25,825 nucleotides of DNA from Acidiferrobacter sp. (lineage in GTDB: Bacteria > Pseudomonadota > Gammaproteobacteria > Acidiferrobacterales > Acidiferrobacteraceae), in the NCBI GenBank assembly GCA_027335965.1, contig DAHWGZ010000008.1, forward strand, positions 1 through 25,825, read 5' to 3'. The position numbers and the translations under genes are program-made. The notes beneath the pieces were generated by a model. The model saw nothing but the letters and a program-made list of their open reading frames with translations, was not told the origin of the DNA and did not search any database. Shown piece after piece: positions 12,534 through 20,251 of this stretch (its first letter is position 1; every line of letters starts with the position of its first letter).

Positions 12534-12589
12534 CGCCAGTCCAAGCGAATCAGGTTCACAACGCCAACGATCACATAAAAGGTCATCAC

Positions 12590-15145
12590 GTGCCCGGTAC
12601 CCGCTACCCTCTGGAAGTCCAGCCGCTCATTCCGCAAAGATTGGCGCGCCTCACGGAGCTCGCAGCCGACCTTCTCTACAGCTGGAACCGATCCATCCGC
12701 GCGCTGTTCGTGCGGCTCGATCCCAAGCTCTGGGAACAGTGCGGGCGCAACCCCAAACTCATGCTGCGCCGCGTCTCGCAGGCGCGGCTCGACGAGGCCG
12801 CGGCGGATCCGCTGTTTTTGGAGGAGTACCAGCGCGCCCTATCCATATACGATACCTATCACGCCGTGCGCCTGTCCTCCAAGCGCACGGAGATCGATCG
12901 CGGGACCGATCTCGTCGCCTACTTTTGCGCCGAATTCGGTCTCCATGAGAGCCTGCAGATCTACTCCGGCGGCCTTGGCATACTGGCCGGCGACCACTGC
13001 AAGGCGGCAAGCGACCTCGGCCTTCCGTTCGTGGCCATGGGCCTGCTCTACCGGCAGGGGTACTTCAACCAGACCATCGACGCGCAGGGCAACCAGATCG
13101 TCGGCACGGCACCGGCCTTGCTCGCCGATCTGCCGGTGAGCCCGGTGTACGACGACAAGGGGCAAGAGCTGCGGGTGCAGGTCACCTTTCCCGGGCGCGC
13201 CGTGGCGCTCAAGGTGTGGCGCGTGGCGGCCGGGCGCATCTGTCTTTATCTGCTAGACAGCGATGTCGCGGAGAACAGCAACGCCGACCGCAGCATCACC
13301 TGCCAACTCTATGGCGGCGACCGTGAAACCAGGCTGCGCCAGGAGATCGTCCTTGGCATAGGCGGCGTGCGCGCGCTGCGCGCGCTGGGCCTTGCGCCCA
13401 CCGTCTGGCACATCAATGAAGGCCACCCGGCCTTCCAGATCGTGGAGCGGACCCGCGAACTCACGGCCCAAGGCCTCGATTTCGATAGCGCCCTGGAGGT
13501 GGTGGCGGCCGGCACGGTGTTCACGACCCACACGCCCGTGCCCGCCGGCCATGACATCTTCGATCAGGAGCTGTTCGGGCGCTACCTCGAGCCCTATGTC
13601 GCCGATCTCGGGATCACCCTCGATGAACTGAAGTCCCTGGGATCGAGCCCCATCAGCCAGGGCGGATTCAACATGACCGCGCTGGCGCTGCGCGGATCGC
13701 GCCTGCACAACGGCGTAAGCCGCATTCATGGCGGGGTCGCCTCGCGCATGGAGGCCTACATCTGGCCGCAGATCCCGTGGATGGAAAATCCCGTCGGGTA
13801 TGTGACCAATGGCGTGCATGTGGCGACCTTTCTCGCCCACGAATGGAGCAGCCTGTTCGACGTGCGCTTTGGCAGCGAGTGGCGCAACAAGCTCACCGAG
13901 ACCGACTACTGGGCGCGCATCGACGCCATTCCCGACCACAGCTACTGGAGCGTCCACCAATCCCTGAAGGGCGCGATGCTGGAGACCGTGCACAAGCGCG
14001 TCGCCCGCCAACACCGGCGCAACGGGGCGGGCGAGGGCCTGATCCGGCGGCTCACGCGGCTCCTGGAGCCCGACGCCAAGACGCCGCTCGCCATCGGCTT
14101 TGCGCGGCGCTTCGCGACCTACAAGCGCGCGGGCCTCCTGTTCGAGGACCCCAAGCGCCTTGCGCGGTTGCTGAACGACCCGGATCGGCCGGTGCTGCTG
14201 CTGTTTGCCGGCAAGGCCCACCCGCATGACCATCCGGGCCAAAACCTGATCCGCCTGATCCAGGAGTTCTCGCGCAGCCCGGAATTCGAGGGCAAGGTCA
14301 TCCTCATCGAAGGCTACGATCTGGCGCTCGCCCGCCGGCTCGTGACCGGCGTGGATGTCTGGCTCAATACCCCGGAGTACCCCCTGGAGGCGAGCGGTAC
14401 GTCGGGGCAAAAGGCCGCCATCAACGGCGTCGTGAACCTGAGCGTCCTGGATGGCTGGTGGGGCGAGGGCTACGCCGGCGACAACGGCTGGGGCATCTGT
14501 CCGCACAAGGGCGCGATCGACAACGACCAGCGCACCAGCGAGGAGAGCGCGGAGGTCCTCGATATCCTGGAGCAACAGGTCGTGCCCCTCTACTTCAATG
14601 CCGCGGAGCATGGCTACTCGCGATCCTGGATCTCCATGTCCAAGGCCGCGATGCGGCGCGCCATGCCGGTGTTCAACGCCGAACGCATGGTGCTCGAGTA
14701 CGCGCGCGACTATTACCGCAAGGCCGCCGACCATGCCCGGCGACTCGCCTCCGACGCCGCCGCGGGAGGACGCGCGCTGGCCCGCTGGAAACAGCAGGTG
14801 AGCAGCGCCTGGCCCGGGGTGCGCATCGAACCCGACCACGACATCCCCGAGGCCCTCAAGGTCGGCGAGCCCCTGCGTCTCACCGTGCTCGTCCACGGCA
14901 ACGGTCTGCGCCCGGACGACCTCGTCGTCGAATGCCTGTTCGAGTCCTGCGACGATGCGGGCGAGACCCTGCTGCGCGATCAGGCGCCGTTTGCCGCAGA
15001 CGGCGTCGACGAGAAGGGGCGCCTGATCTTTCGTCTCGATCATGAGCCCCGCACGCCGGGATTCCAGACGCTGCGCATCCGCGCCTACCCCACTCACGCC
15101 CTGCTCGCCCATCGTTTCGAACTCGGCTGCATGGCGTGGTTATGA
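12590..15145 (+). CDS. glgP: alpha-glucan (glycogen) phosphorylase
   Basis: A pyridoxal-phosphate enzyme that removes glucose units from glycogen or maltodextrin ends as glucose-1-phosphate. The 851-residue product matches the length of the shorter alpha-glucan phosphorylase family (TIGR02094 type). Visible motifs include FCAEFGLHESLQIYSGGLG and GDHCKAASDLGLP (about 120-145), WHINEGHPAFQ, VFTTHTPVPAGHD, GYVTNGVHVATF, GFARRFATYKRA, and EASGTSGQKAAINGV with the PLP-binding K608. The usual residue before this lysine is Met; here it is Gln. The chosen start is GTG 12590, preceded by AAAAGGT at a spacing of about 7 nt; the upstream ATG 12398 would add 64 residues unlike the family and read through the promoter. 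It is divergent from glgB and followed by a terminator-like hairpin. Confidence 0.95.
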   Translation: MPGTRYPLEVQPLIPQRLARLTELAADLLYSWNRSIRALFVRLDPKLWEQCGRNPKLMLRRVSQARLDEAAADPLFLEEYQRALSIYDTYHAVRLSSKRTEIDRGTDLVAYFCAEFGLHESLQIYSGGLGILAGDHCKAASDLGLPFVAMGLLYRQGYFNQTIDAQGNQIVGTAPALLADLPVSPVYDDKGQELRVQVTFPGRAVALKVWRVAAGRICLYLLDSDVAENSNADRSITCQLYGGDRETRLRQEIVLGIGGVRALRALGLAPTVWHINEGHPAFQIVERTRELTAQGLDFDSALEVVAAGTVFTTHTPVPAGHDIFDQELFGRYLEPYVADLGITLDELKSLGSSPISQGGFNMTALALRGSRLHNGVSRIHGGVASRMEAYIWPQIPWMENPVGYVTNGVHVATFLAHEWSSLFDVRFGSEWRNKLTETDYWARIDAIPDHSYWSVHQSLKGAMLETVHKRVARQHRRNGAGEGLIRRLTRLLEPDAKTPLAIGFARRFATYKRAGLLFEDPKRLARLLNDPDRPVLLLFAGKAHPHDHPGQNLIRLIQEFSRSPEFEGKVILIEGYDLALARRLVTGVDVWLNTPEYPLEASGTSGQKAAINGVVNLSVLDGWWGEGYAGDNGWGICPHKGAIDNDQRTSEESAEVLDILEQQVVPLYFNAAEHGYSRSWISMSKAAMRRAMPVFNAERMVLEYARDYYRKAADHARRLASDAAAGGRALARWKQQVSSAWPGVRIEPDHDIPEALKVGEPLRLTVLVHGNGLRPDDLVVECLFESCDDAGETLLRDQAPFAADGVDEKGRLIFRLDHEPRTPGFQTLRIRAYPTHALLAHRFELGCMAWL

Positions 15146-15168
15146 GCGCGGGTCCACAGGGCCCGCGC
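15146..15168. terminator. hairpin between convergent glgP and the sigma-54 activator gene
   Basis: A 10-bp stem (GCGCGGGTCC / GGGCCCGCGC, including one T-G wobble) encloses the 3-nt loop ACA and begins right after the glgP stop. No run of T follows on either strand, so it is either a weak bidirectional terminator or a 3'-end stabilising hairpin. Confidence 0.5.
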
Positions 15169-15175
15169 CTTACGG

Positions 15176-16534
15176 TCAGGAGGACGTGAGCCAGCGATAG
15201 AGCGTGCGCCGCTCGATCCCGAGGATGCGCGCCGCCGCCCGTTTATTGCCGCGCACGCGCCGCAGGACCTCGCGCACATAGGCGTTCTTGCATTCCTCCA
15301 AGGTCACGAGGTCGCCGGTGCCCATCGGCTCGGGTAATGCCGCGCGCCCCGCTGGACCACGCCCCCGGCCGCCGGACCGGCCCACGCGCTCGGGCAGATC
15401 CAGGGCGCCGATGCGCGGGCCGCGCGCAAACGCCGCCGCCGATTGGACGATATTGCGTAGCTCGCGGACGTTCCCCGGAAAGGCATAGCCGTGGAGCAGA
15501 CCCAGGGCCTCGGTCTCGAAGCCATCCGCGACCCCACCCCTCTCGGCGCGGCACTCGCGCAGGAAGTGCCGCGCCAGGACCGTGATGTCGTCGCAGCGGC
15601 CGGCGAGACCCGGCAGGCTCACGGCCAACACGTCGAGACGGTACAAAAGGTCGTCGCGAAAACGCCCCTGCTCGACCGCGAGCGCGAGGTTTCTATGGGT
15701 GGCGGCGACGATCCGGACATCGACCTGGTGCTCGCGCACCGCCCCCACCGGCCGCATCCACCCGCCCTCCAGGACGCGCAGGAGCTTGGCCTGGGCGCCC
15801 AGGGGCATCTCCCCGATCTCGTCCAAGAACAGGGTCCCGCCGTGGGCGGCGGCAAACAGCCCCTCCCGGCTGCGATTCGCGCCGCTGAAGGCCCCGGCGG
15901 TGTAGCCGAAGAATTCACTCTCCCACAATGACTCGGGTATGCCCCCGCAATTGACGGCCACGAACGGGCCATTGCGGCGCGCGCTCTCGCCATGGATCGC
16001 CCGCGCCGCGAGTTCCTTGCCCGTGCCGCTCGGCCCGCTCAGAAGCACCGGCACCTCGACGCGCGCGGCGCGCACCAGACGCTCGACCAGCACGCGCATG
16101 TCCGCGCCGCAGCCGAGCATGCCGTGAAACCGCAGGATATCCGGCACGGGAAGCCGCGCTTGGGGCGCTCGCGCGCAAGGCGATCCCAGCGCCTCGTGGG
16201 CCTGGACCACGGCCACCGACAAGGCCGCGCCCTCGGCCTGGCGCGGCGCGCAACCCTCCTGATCGCCGAGGGCCGGCGCCTCGAGCCGCGGCGAGAGCAT
16301 CATGAACGCCGGCGGCCGTTTTGCGGCGCGTATCCCCGCGCACAGGGCCATGCTGCCGACCTCCCACCTAAGGCCGCTCACCACCAGGTCCGCGGGCCAG
16401 CGCGGCAAGAGCGCCAAGGCATCATGGGCGCTCGCCACCGCCTGCACCACGGCCCCGGCGCCGGACAGGTCCTCCTTCAGCCGCGTGCGCGCGACATCGC
16501 TATCGTCCACTATCAAGATCTTCGATCCTTGCAT
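15176..16534 (-). CDS. NtrC-family sigma-54-dependent activator with degenerate receiver domain
   Basis: A bacterial enhancer-binding protein of 452 residues. Residues 1-115 resemble a response-regulator receiver: the acidic pair D10-D11 and the switch-position S81 are present, but the phospho-acceptor position holds Gly54 (context DLVVSGL) and no conserved C-terminal Lys is seen. The AAA+ domain (about 135-365) has Walker A GPSGTGKE (167-174), a sigma-54 contact loop GAFSGA (214-219, usually GAFTGA), Walker B GGTLFLDEIGEM, an arginine-finger region FRDDLLYRLD and FPGNVRELRN. The C-terminus is a Fis-type helix-turn-helix (GNKRAAARILGIERRTLYRWL region). ATG 16534 has GGAGGGAGGAGG just upstream. 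No histidine kinase gene is adjacent. The likely target is the divergent sigma-54 promoter at 16715, although glgP could also be one. Confidence 0.92.
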   Translation of the reverse strand: MQGSKILIVDDSDVARTRLKEDLSGAGAVVQAVASAHDALALLPRWPADLVVSGLRWEVGSMALCAGIRAAKRPPAFMMLSPRLEAPALGDQEGCAPRQAEGAALSVAVVQAHEALGSPCARAPQARLPVPDILRFHGMLGCGADMRVLVERLVRAARVEVPVLLSGPSGTGKELAARAIHGESARRNGPFVAVNCGGIPESLWESEFFGYTAGAFSGANRSREGLFAAAHGGTLFLDEIGEMPLGAQAKLLRVLEGGWMRPVGAVREHQVDVRIVAATHRNLALAVEQGRFRDDLLYRLDVLAVSLPGLAGRCDDITVLARHFLRECRAERGGVADGFETEALGLLHGYAFPGNVRELRNIVQSAAAFARGPRIGALDLPERVGRSGGRGRGPAGRAALPEPMGTGDLVTLEECKNAYVREVLRRVRGNKRAAARILGIERRTLYRWLTSS

Positions 16535-16593
16535 GCCTCCTCCCTCCTGATGTCACGAGCATGAGTTGTGGCGCATCGCCTCGGCATTTCCGC

Positions 16594-16618
16594 CGCATGT
16601 GTCGGTTCGACACATGCG
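16594..16618. promoter_or_regulatory. palindromic enhancer (UAS) candidate for the sigma-54 activator
   Basis: Perfect inverted repeat with arms CGCATGTGTCG and CGACACATGCG separated by GTT. Its centre is about 135 bp upstream of the transcription start predicted from the -24/-12 promoter, a typical position for enhancer-binding-protein sites. It is also only about 70 bp upstream of the activator's own start codon, so it could serve autoregulation as well. Confidence 0.65.
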
Positions 16619-16714
16619 CGCCGGAAGGCGCCGTGTCGGGCGCCGCTTGCGCCACCCGCCCCATGACGCGCCCTTGCGCGCTTTTGTCTTTCCACCGGCC
16701 ACCGGCGGGGCGGC

Positions 16715-16730
16715 TGGCACGGGCATTGCA
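16715..16730 (+). promoter_or_regulatory. sigma-54 (-24/-12) promoter of the DUF4168 gene
   Basis: TGGCACGGGCATTGCA matches the consensus TGGCACG-N4-TTGCA at every fixed position, with exactly ten bases between the -24 GG (16716-16717) and the -12 GC (16728-16729). The predicted start near 16741 leaves a leader of about 29 nt before ATG 16770. The divergent NtrC-type gene and the upstream palindrome strongly support the assignment. Confidence 0.85.
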
Positions 16731-16769
16731 TTTTCTGAGCGAACCAATCAATCGAGGAAACACATCACG

Positions 16770-17168
16770 ATGGAGTCATCCCGAACCGCCCTGCGACTCG
16801 CCCTCACGACCGCGATTACGCTGATCTCCGTAAGCGCCTATGCCGCCACCCAGGCCCCAGGCGCGGCAGCCGCACAGATGCCGCCCCCGCCGGCCGCCAC
16901 GGCCATGCCGCGCATCGGCCACGCGACCCTGAAACACTTCGTCACGGCCATTCGTCGGGTATCGCAGATCCGCGCCACATACGCGAAGAAGCTGCAGGCG
17001 ATGAAGGCGAAGCCGGGCGCGGCCCGCGGGATCCAGGTACGCGCGCAGAAGTCCATGATCGCCGCCATCAAGGGCCAGCACCTCACCCTGCCGCAATACA
17101 ACAACCTCGTCCGGCAGGTCGACGCGAGCCCGGCATTGCGCGCGCGCGTCCTGCACATGCTGCACTAG
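16770..17168 (+). CDS. small secreted DUF4168-like protein
   Basis: A 132-residue product with a clear signal peptide: charged N-terminus (R5, R9), hydrophobic core about 10-22 and a likely cleavage after A25 (SAYA before ATQ). A low-complexity Ala/Pro linker (about 26-48) follows, then a helical domain. Its pattern (HFVTAIRRVSQIRATYAKKLQA, then MIAAIKGQHLTLPQYNNLVRQV and a closing ALRARV) resembles DUF4168 (PF13767), whose biochemical role is not established. The mature protein is rich in Lys and Arg. A GAGG lies 12 nt before the ATG, a little far; the open frame continues upstream to 16566, but that part contains the promoter. The gene is monocistronic between a sigma-54 promoter and a strong terminator. 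Family assignment is by eye, so moderate. Confidence 0.8.
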   Translation: MESSRTALRLALTTAITLISVSAYAATQAPGAAAAQMPPPPAATAMPRIGHATLKHFVTAIRRVSQIRATYAKKLQAMKAKPGAARGIQVRAQKSMIAAIKGQHLTLPQYNNLVRQVDASPALRARVLHMLH

Positions 17169-17181
17169 CGGAGTAGAGTCG

Positions 17182-17220
17182 CCCGCCGCGGCGCCCCCCC
17201 GGGCGCCGCGGCGGGTCTTT
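17182..17220 (+). terminator. strong intrinsic terminator after the DUF4168 gene
   Basis: A perfect 15-bp GC-rich stem (CCCGCCGCGGCGCCC and its complement) with a 4-nt C loop, followed by TCTTT, begins 13 nt after the stop codon. It isolates this gene from the convergent acyltransferase gene. Confidence 0.88.
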
Positions 17221-17307
17221 CCTCCCGACCGTCCCGCCTCCGAGAATCGCCGCCCCATCGCGGCGCCCCCGCATCCCGGCCGCGCCCTCCACGCCCCTTT
17301 TCGGGCA

Positions 17308-18564
17308 TCAATCCGATGACGCGGACACCTCGCCCCCAGGGGCCGTCACCCTCTCTCCCAAGGCCCGCGCCATGCGCGCGGCCGGTCGCTCCAGCCCGCG
17401 ATAGGCGATGTCCGCCGTTAACAGCGTGGCCACGAAGGTGCCGGCCAGCAAGGGCGCGAGACTGATCCGTCCATAAAACAGGTGGAGCGCCGCCAACAGC
17501 ACGAGCGGGTGAAAGAGATACAGGCTGTAGGATATGCGCCCCAGATACTGGAACACGCGACGCTCGAGGAACGTCTTGATGGCGGGCTCGTAGGCGATCA
17601 CCACGAGCCCGAGGGCCGCCCCCATCATGGTGGGCCAGTCGTGGACCAGCATGCGGTGATCGCCCAGGGCGGCGAGGGCGCGCGAACCGTAAAAGTAGAG
17701 CGCGAAGGCCAGCACCCCCAGGGTGAATCGCCACCACGGCGACAGCGCGATATAGCGCCTCTTCACCGTGCCCCTGTGACAGGCCAGCAGGGCGCCCAAG
17801 GCAAAGGGCGCGAGATAGTAGACAGTGTCGCTGTAGGCGGTCAGCCCCCCGCCCATGACCGCAGCCGCCCACGACCCGCCCGAGGCCGACGCCACGCTGC
17901 GCACGAAGATGACGGCGGCGGCCAGCACCGCAAAAGGCAGCCATGCCACCATCCATGAGGAGCGGCGCACCCACAGGACGATCAGCGGAAAGATGAGCGA
18001 GATGCGCATCTCCTGCACGAGCGTCCAGATCGTGAAGTCATAGCGATCCGAATTGAAGGCGTCCACGAAACCGGCGTGCTCCCAGAGCGAGCTCGTACTC
18101 GGCGACCAGGACCAGAACTTGTTGATCCACGGACCGAGTCCGCGCATGGGCCCGGCATACAGGAAGGCGGCGCCCAGGATGCCGAGGATCACCGCCCCGG
18201 CATAAGGCAGATAAAGGCGCACCACGCGTTTTTTGAGGTAGGCGCCGTAGCTCAAGCCGCCGCGCTCCCACATGACATAGAGCACATAGCCGCTCAACAC
18301 GAAGAAGAAGACCACGGCCGCGCGGCCCGCCCACGCCAAGCCAAGCGGGGTATAGGACAGCCATCGCAGGGTATGGTAGGCATGCGCGTAGCGGCGGCGG
18401 CCGGCATCGGCCAGAACCAGGACATAGTGCGACAAGACCACCGAGACGGCCGCGAGACCGCGCGTGGCATCCAGTGACCTCACCCGTCCATCCGCCACAC
18501 GAAATCCCCCCGCGTCGTGCCACGCCCGCCCCTTGCCGACGCCAACCCGTATGTAGATACCCAT
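17308..18564 (-). CDS. acyltransferase-3 family membrane protein (OafA/YrhL-like)
   Basis: An integral inner-membrane O-acyltransferase-like protein of about 418 residues with roughly ten hydrophobic segments. The family N-terminus is clear: RVRSLDATRGLAAVSVVLSHY (with the conserved His about 50 residues in), followed by FFFVLSGYVLY and a C-terminal YLGRISYSLYLFHPLVL segment. Such proteins acetylate or otherwise acylate cell-surface sugars (O-antigen, exopolysaccharide, peptidoglycan); the substrate here cannot be told. The start is uncertain: ATG 18564 has GAGG only 3 nt away, while GTG 18498 has a GGGGGG run 6-7 nt upstream and would begin directly at the domain. The longer open frame to 18810 is not coding-like. 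No adjacent surface-polysaccharide genes are present, so it looks like a single-gene unit. Confidence 0.85.
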   Translation of the reverse strand: MGIYIRVGVGKGRAWHDAGGFRVADGRVRSLDATRGLAAVSVVLSHYVLVLADAGRRRYAHAYHTLRWLSYTPLGLAWAGRAAVVFFFVLSGYVLYVMWERGGLSYGAYLKKRVVRLYLPYAGAVILGILGAAFLYAGPMRGLGPWINKFWSWSPSTSSLWEHAGFVDAFNSDRYDFTIWTLVQEMRISLIFPLIVLWVRRSSWMVAWLPFAVLAAAVIFVRSVASASGGSWAAAVMGGGLTAYSDTVYYLAPFALGALLACHRGTVKRRYIALSPWWRFTLGVLAFALYFYGSRALAALGDHRMLVHDWPTMMGAALGLVVIAYEPAIKTFLERRVFQYLGRISYSLYLFHPLVLLAALHLFYGRISLAPLLAGTFVATLLTADIAYRGLERPAARMARALGERVTAPGGEVSASSD

Positions 18565-18836
18565 GCGCCTCAACGGTTCCCGACATCGGCCCGGACCATG
18601 CCGGGGGCGGGATTCCGGAAAACGCGCTCGATACGGCCGGCATGCCCCAAGGCCCTCCGCGGCCGGAGGCTCACGGTAAGTGGGCGCTTCCCCACGGCCC
18701 TGGAATCCGGCGAGGCCATGTCCGCGGCGTCGCGCGCGACGTTGACGGCCCGGGCCGCCTGCGTCTACGCTTGATAAAAACCAAAAAAGCGGCCGCAAGG
18801 GTGCACGCACACGATGCCGGGGGGATGTAAACGGTC
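18565..18836. other. 272-nt divergent intergenic region
   Basis: Separates the acyltransferase gene (minus) from the pseudo-peptidase gene (plus). A weak plus-strand promoter candidate is TTGACG (18742-18747) with TACGCT (18766-18771) at 18-nt spacing. An A-rich stretch (18773-18788) stands out from the GC-rich surroundings. Nothing stronger was found. Confidence 0.3.
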
Positions 18837-20234
18837 ATGGCTGCCGGAGCGAGCGCGTACGACCGTCTTCTAAGCACCATCGAGACCCTGGGCGCGATCC
18901 CTGAAGACGCCGATGGGGACGCCCTCGGGGATCGCGCATCGACCGCCGGATCGCCATCCGGCATCCCGGACGATGTCCGCACGGCCCCGCAAGTCGCGGC
19001 CTTTCTGGCGGGCCAGGACAGCGCGCCGGCAGACGTGGCGGTGGCGGTCGCCCTGCTATCACGCTTCGCGCCACACAAGGGAATCGATGCGGTGCGGCGC
19101 GCGTACGCGGCGCACTACCGCTTGACCGACAAGCAGATCCATTACATCGCCTCGTGCTTCAAGCCGGGGCTCGCGGCCTACACGCTGGCCGCGGCGCCGG
19201 CGCTTGCCGCGCGCCACCGCGACCCCATCCACCGGCTGGCCGCGCGCGTGCACGTTCGTCTCTCCCTCGACGCGGAGCACGCCTACCGGGTCGCGCCCGA
19301 GGCGACCGACTCCTTGCGTCATCCGGAGGAAATCGCCGCCTACGGCCGCATCACGTCCTTTCCCGGCATCGAGAAGATCATCGCGTCATTCGCCGACATG
19401 AAGATCGGCAAGACCCAGGAGATCCGATCGCGGACCCAGCGCATCCGGGTCTCCCCGCGGCAGTTGCCGGAGATTCATGAAATCTGGGACGAGTGCCTCG
19501 TGCGCGGCCAACCGCCCCAAAAACCCGTGCTTTATATCGGGAGCGCGGGCATGGAAAGCTTCAGCTACATCGCAGACGAGCCCCATGTGGTGCTGACGGG
19601 CATGCTGGCCTCCGTGCTATCGCCCCAGGAAATGCTCTTTGTCATGGCCCGGGAGATCGGCCGAATCCGCATGGGGCTCGTCCCGCACTCCATGCTGGCC
19701 ATGTCCTCGGATACGATCGCCAGGACCATCAGTTCATTTACCGCGGGGTTCGGCACGCTCGTCACGCATGGGCTGCGGGCCGTGCTCATGGACTGGTACC
19801 GGAAGCTCGACCTGAGCCTCGACCGCTTCGCCTACCGCCTCTGTCGAAACGACAAGGCCGCGTTCGAGGCCATGATGAAGATGTGCAGCGCGCCGGTGAA
19901 GTACTACGGCTCCTTGAACTGGGAGGAATTCGTGGCCCAGGGACAGGCCTTTTTCGACGAGGCGAGCGCGCAAGACAAGGCCATGGGAAAGCTCATGAAC
20001 CTGGCCGACATCCACCAATGGCCGACGGCAAGGGCGGCGGCGCTCGACAAGTGGATCAAGGAGGGCGCCCAGGAAGGCCGCGAGGAGCGGCCGGCACGGC
20101 CATTGCCCGAGAAGCCGCCCGCGGTGAGCGACGCCTTGCTGTGCCGCTGCGGCACGGCATGCCTGCCAGGGGATGCGTTCTGCACCCACTGCGGCGCGCC
20201 GATGGCGGCCGCTCTCTCGAGAGCGGCCACGTGA
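18837..20234 (+). CDS. M48-like pseudo-peptidase with C-terminal zinc ribbon
   Basis: A 465-residue protein. Residues 1-170 are helical and unrecognised. Residues about 200-370 follow the layout of M48 metallopeptidases: a conserved strand (YIADEPHVVLTGML), the active-site helix, and a downstream helix RKLDLSLDRF resembling the family's RKSELSADRA. The zinc-binding HEXXH is REIGR (272-276), so both His are Arg, and the third ligand Glu is D325; only the catalytic Glu (E273) remains. It is therefore probably not a zinc peptidase but a binding or regulatory homologue. Near the C-terminus, C436, C438, C442, C449 and C452 form a zinc-ribbon-like module (FCTHCG). No signal peptide is evident. No good Shine-Dalgarno precedes ATG 18837. 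The next gene starts 17 nt later and also carries a zinc ribbon, so the two are probably co-expressed. Confidence 0.75.
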   Translation: MAAGASAYDRLLSTIETLGAIPEDADGDALGDRASTAGSPSGIPDDVRTAPQVAAFLAGQDSAPADVAVAVALLSRFAPHKGIDAVRRAYAAHYRLTDKQIHYIASCFKPGLAAYTLAAAPALAARHRDPIHRLAARVHVRLSLDAEHAYRVAPEATDSLRHPEEIAAYGRITSFPGIEKIIASFADMKIGKTQEIRSRTQRIRVSPRQLPEIHEIWDECLVRGQPPQKPVLYIGSAGMESFSYIADEPHVVLTGMLASVLSPQEMLFVMAREIGRIRMGLVPHSMLAMSSDTIARTISSFTAGFGTLVTHGLRAVLMDWYRKLDLSLDRFAYRLCRNDKAAFEAMMKMCSAPVKYYGSLNWEEFVAQGQAFFDEASAQDKAMGKLMNLADIHQWPTARAAALDKWIKEGAQEGREERPARPLPEKPPAVSDALLCRCGTACLPGDAFCTHCGAPMAAALSRAAT

Positions 20235-20251
20235 AACGAGAGGAACCCCCC

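Larger units (their letters stand above)
12191..12589. other. 399-nt divergent intergenic region between glgB and glgP
   Basis: No coding region is supported here. It contains, from left to right, the glgB ribosome-binding site, a sigma-70-like promoter for the glgB operon with an internal palindrome (12257-12285), a bulged 13-bp dyad (12430-12465), a promoter-like element for glgP (12518-12533) and the glgP leader with AAGGT before the GTG start. Small in-frame extensions of the flanking genes cross it but lack coding-like residues or ribosome-binding sites. Confidence 0.7.
16535..16769. other. divergent regulatory region between activator gene and DUF4168 gene
   Basis: This 235-nt region holds the activator's ribosome-binding site, an 11-bp-arm palindrome (16594-16618), a second GTGTCGG half-site (16633-16639, 34 bp from the equivalent in the palindrome) and a -24/-12 promoter (16715-16730). 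I found no convincing sigma-70 promoter for the activator gene itself and no clear IHF site. Confidence 0.7.

Noticed and set aside
12398..12589. 64-residue N-terminal extension of glycogen phosphorylase from ATG 12398
   Set aside because: The residues do not resemble the family, cross the promoter element, and lack a ribosome-binding site; GTG 12590 fits the family length.
13253..15112. 619-codon minus-strand open frame
   Set aside because: Antisense to glycogen phosphorylase, which has full family motifs on the plus strand; no ribosome-binding site or recognisable domain.
16633..16660. Second full enhancer palindrome downstream of 16618
   Set aside because: Only the GTGTCGG half-site repeats; the opposite arm does not match, so it is noted as a half-site only.
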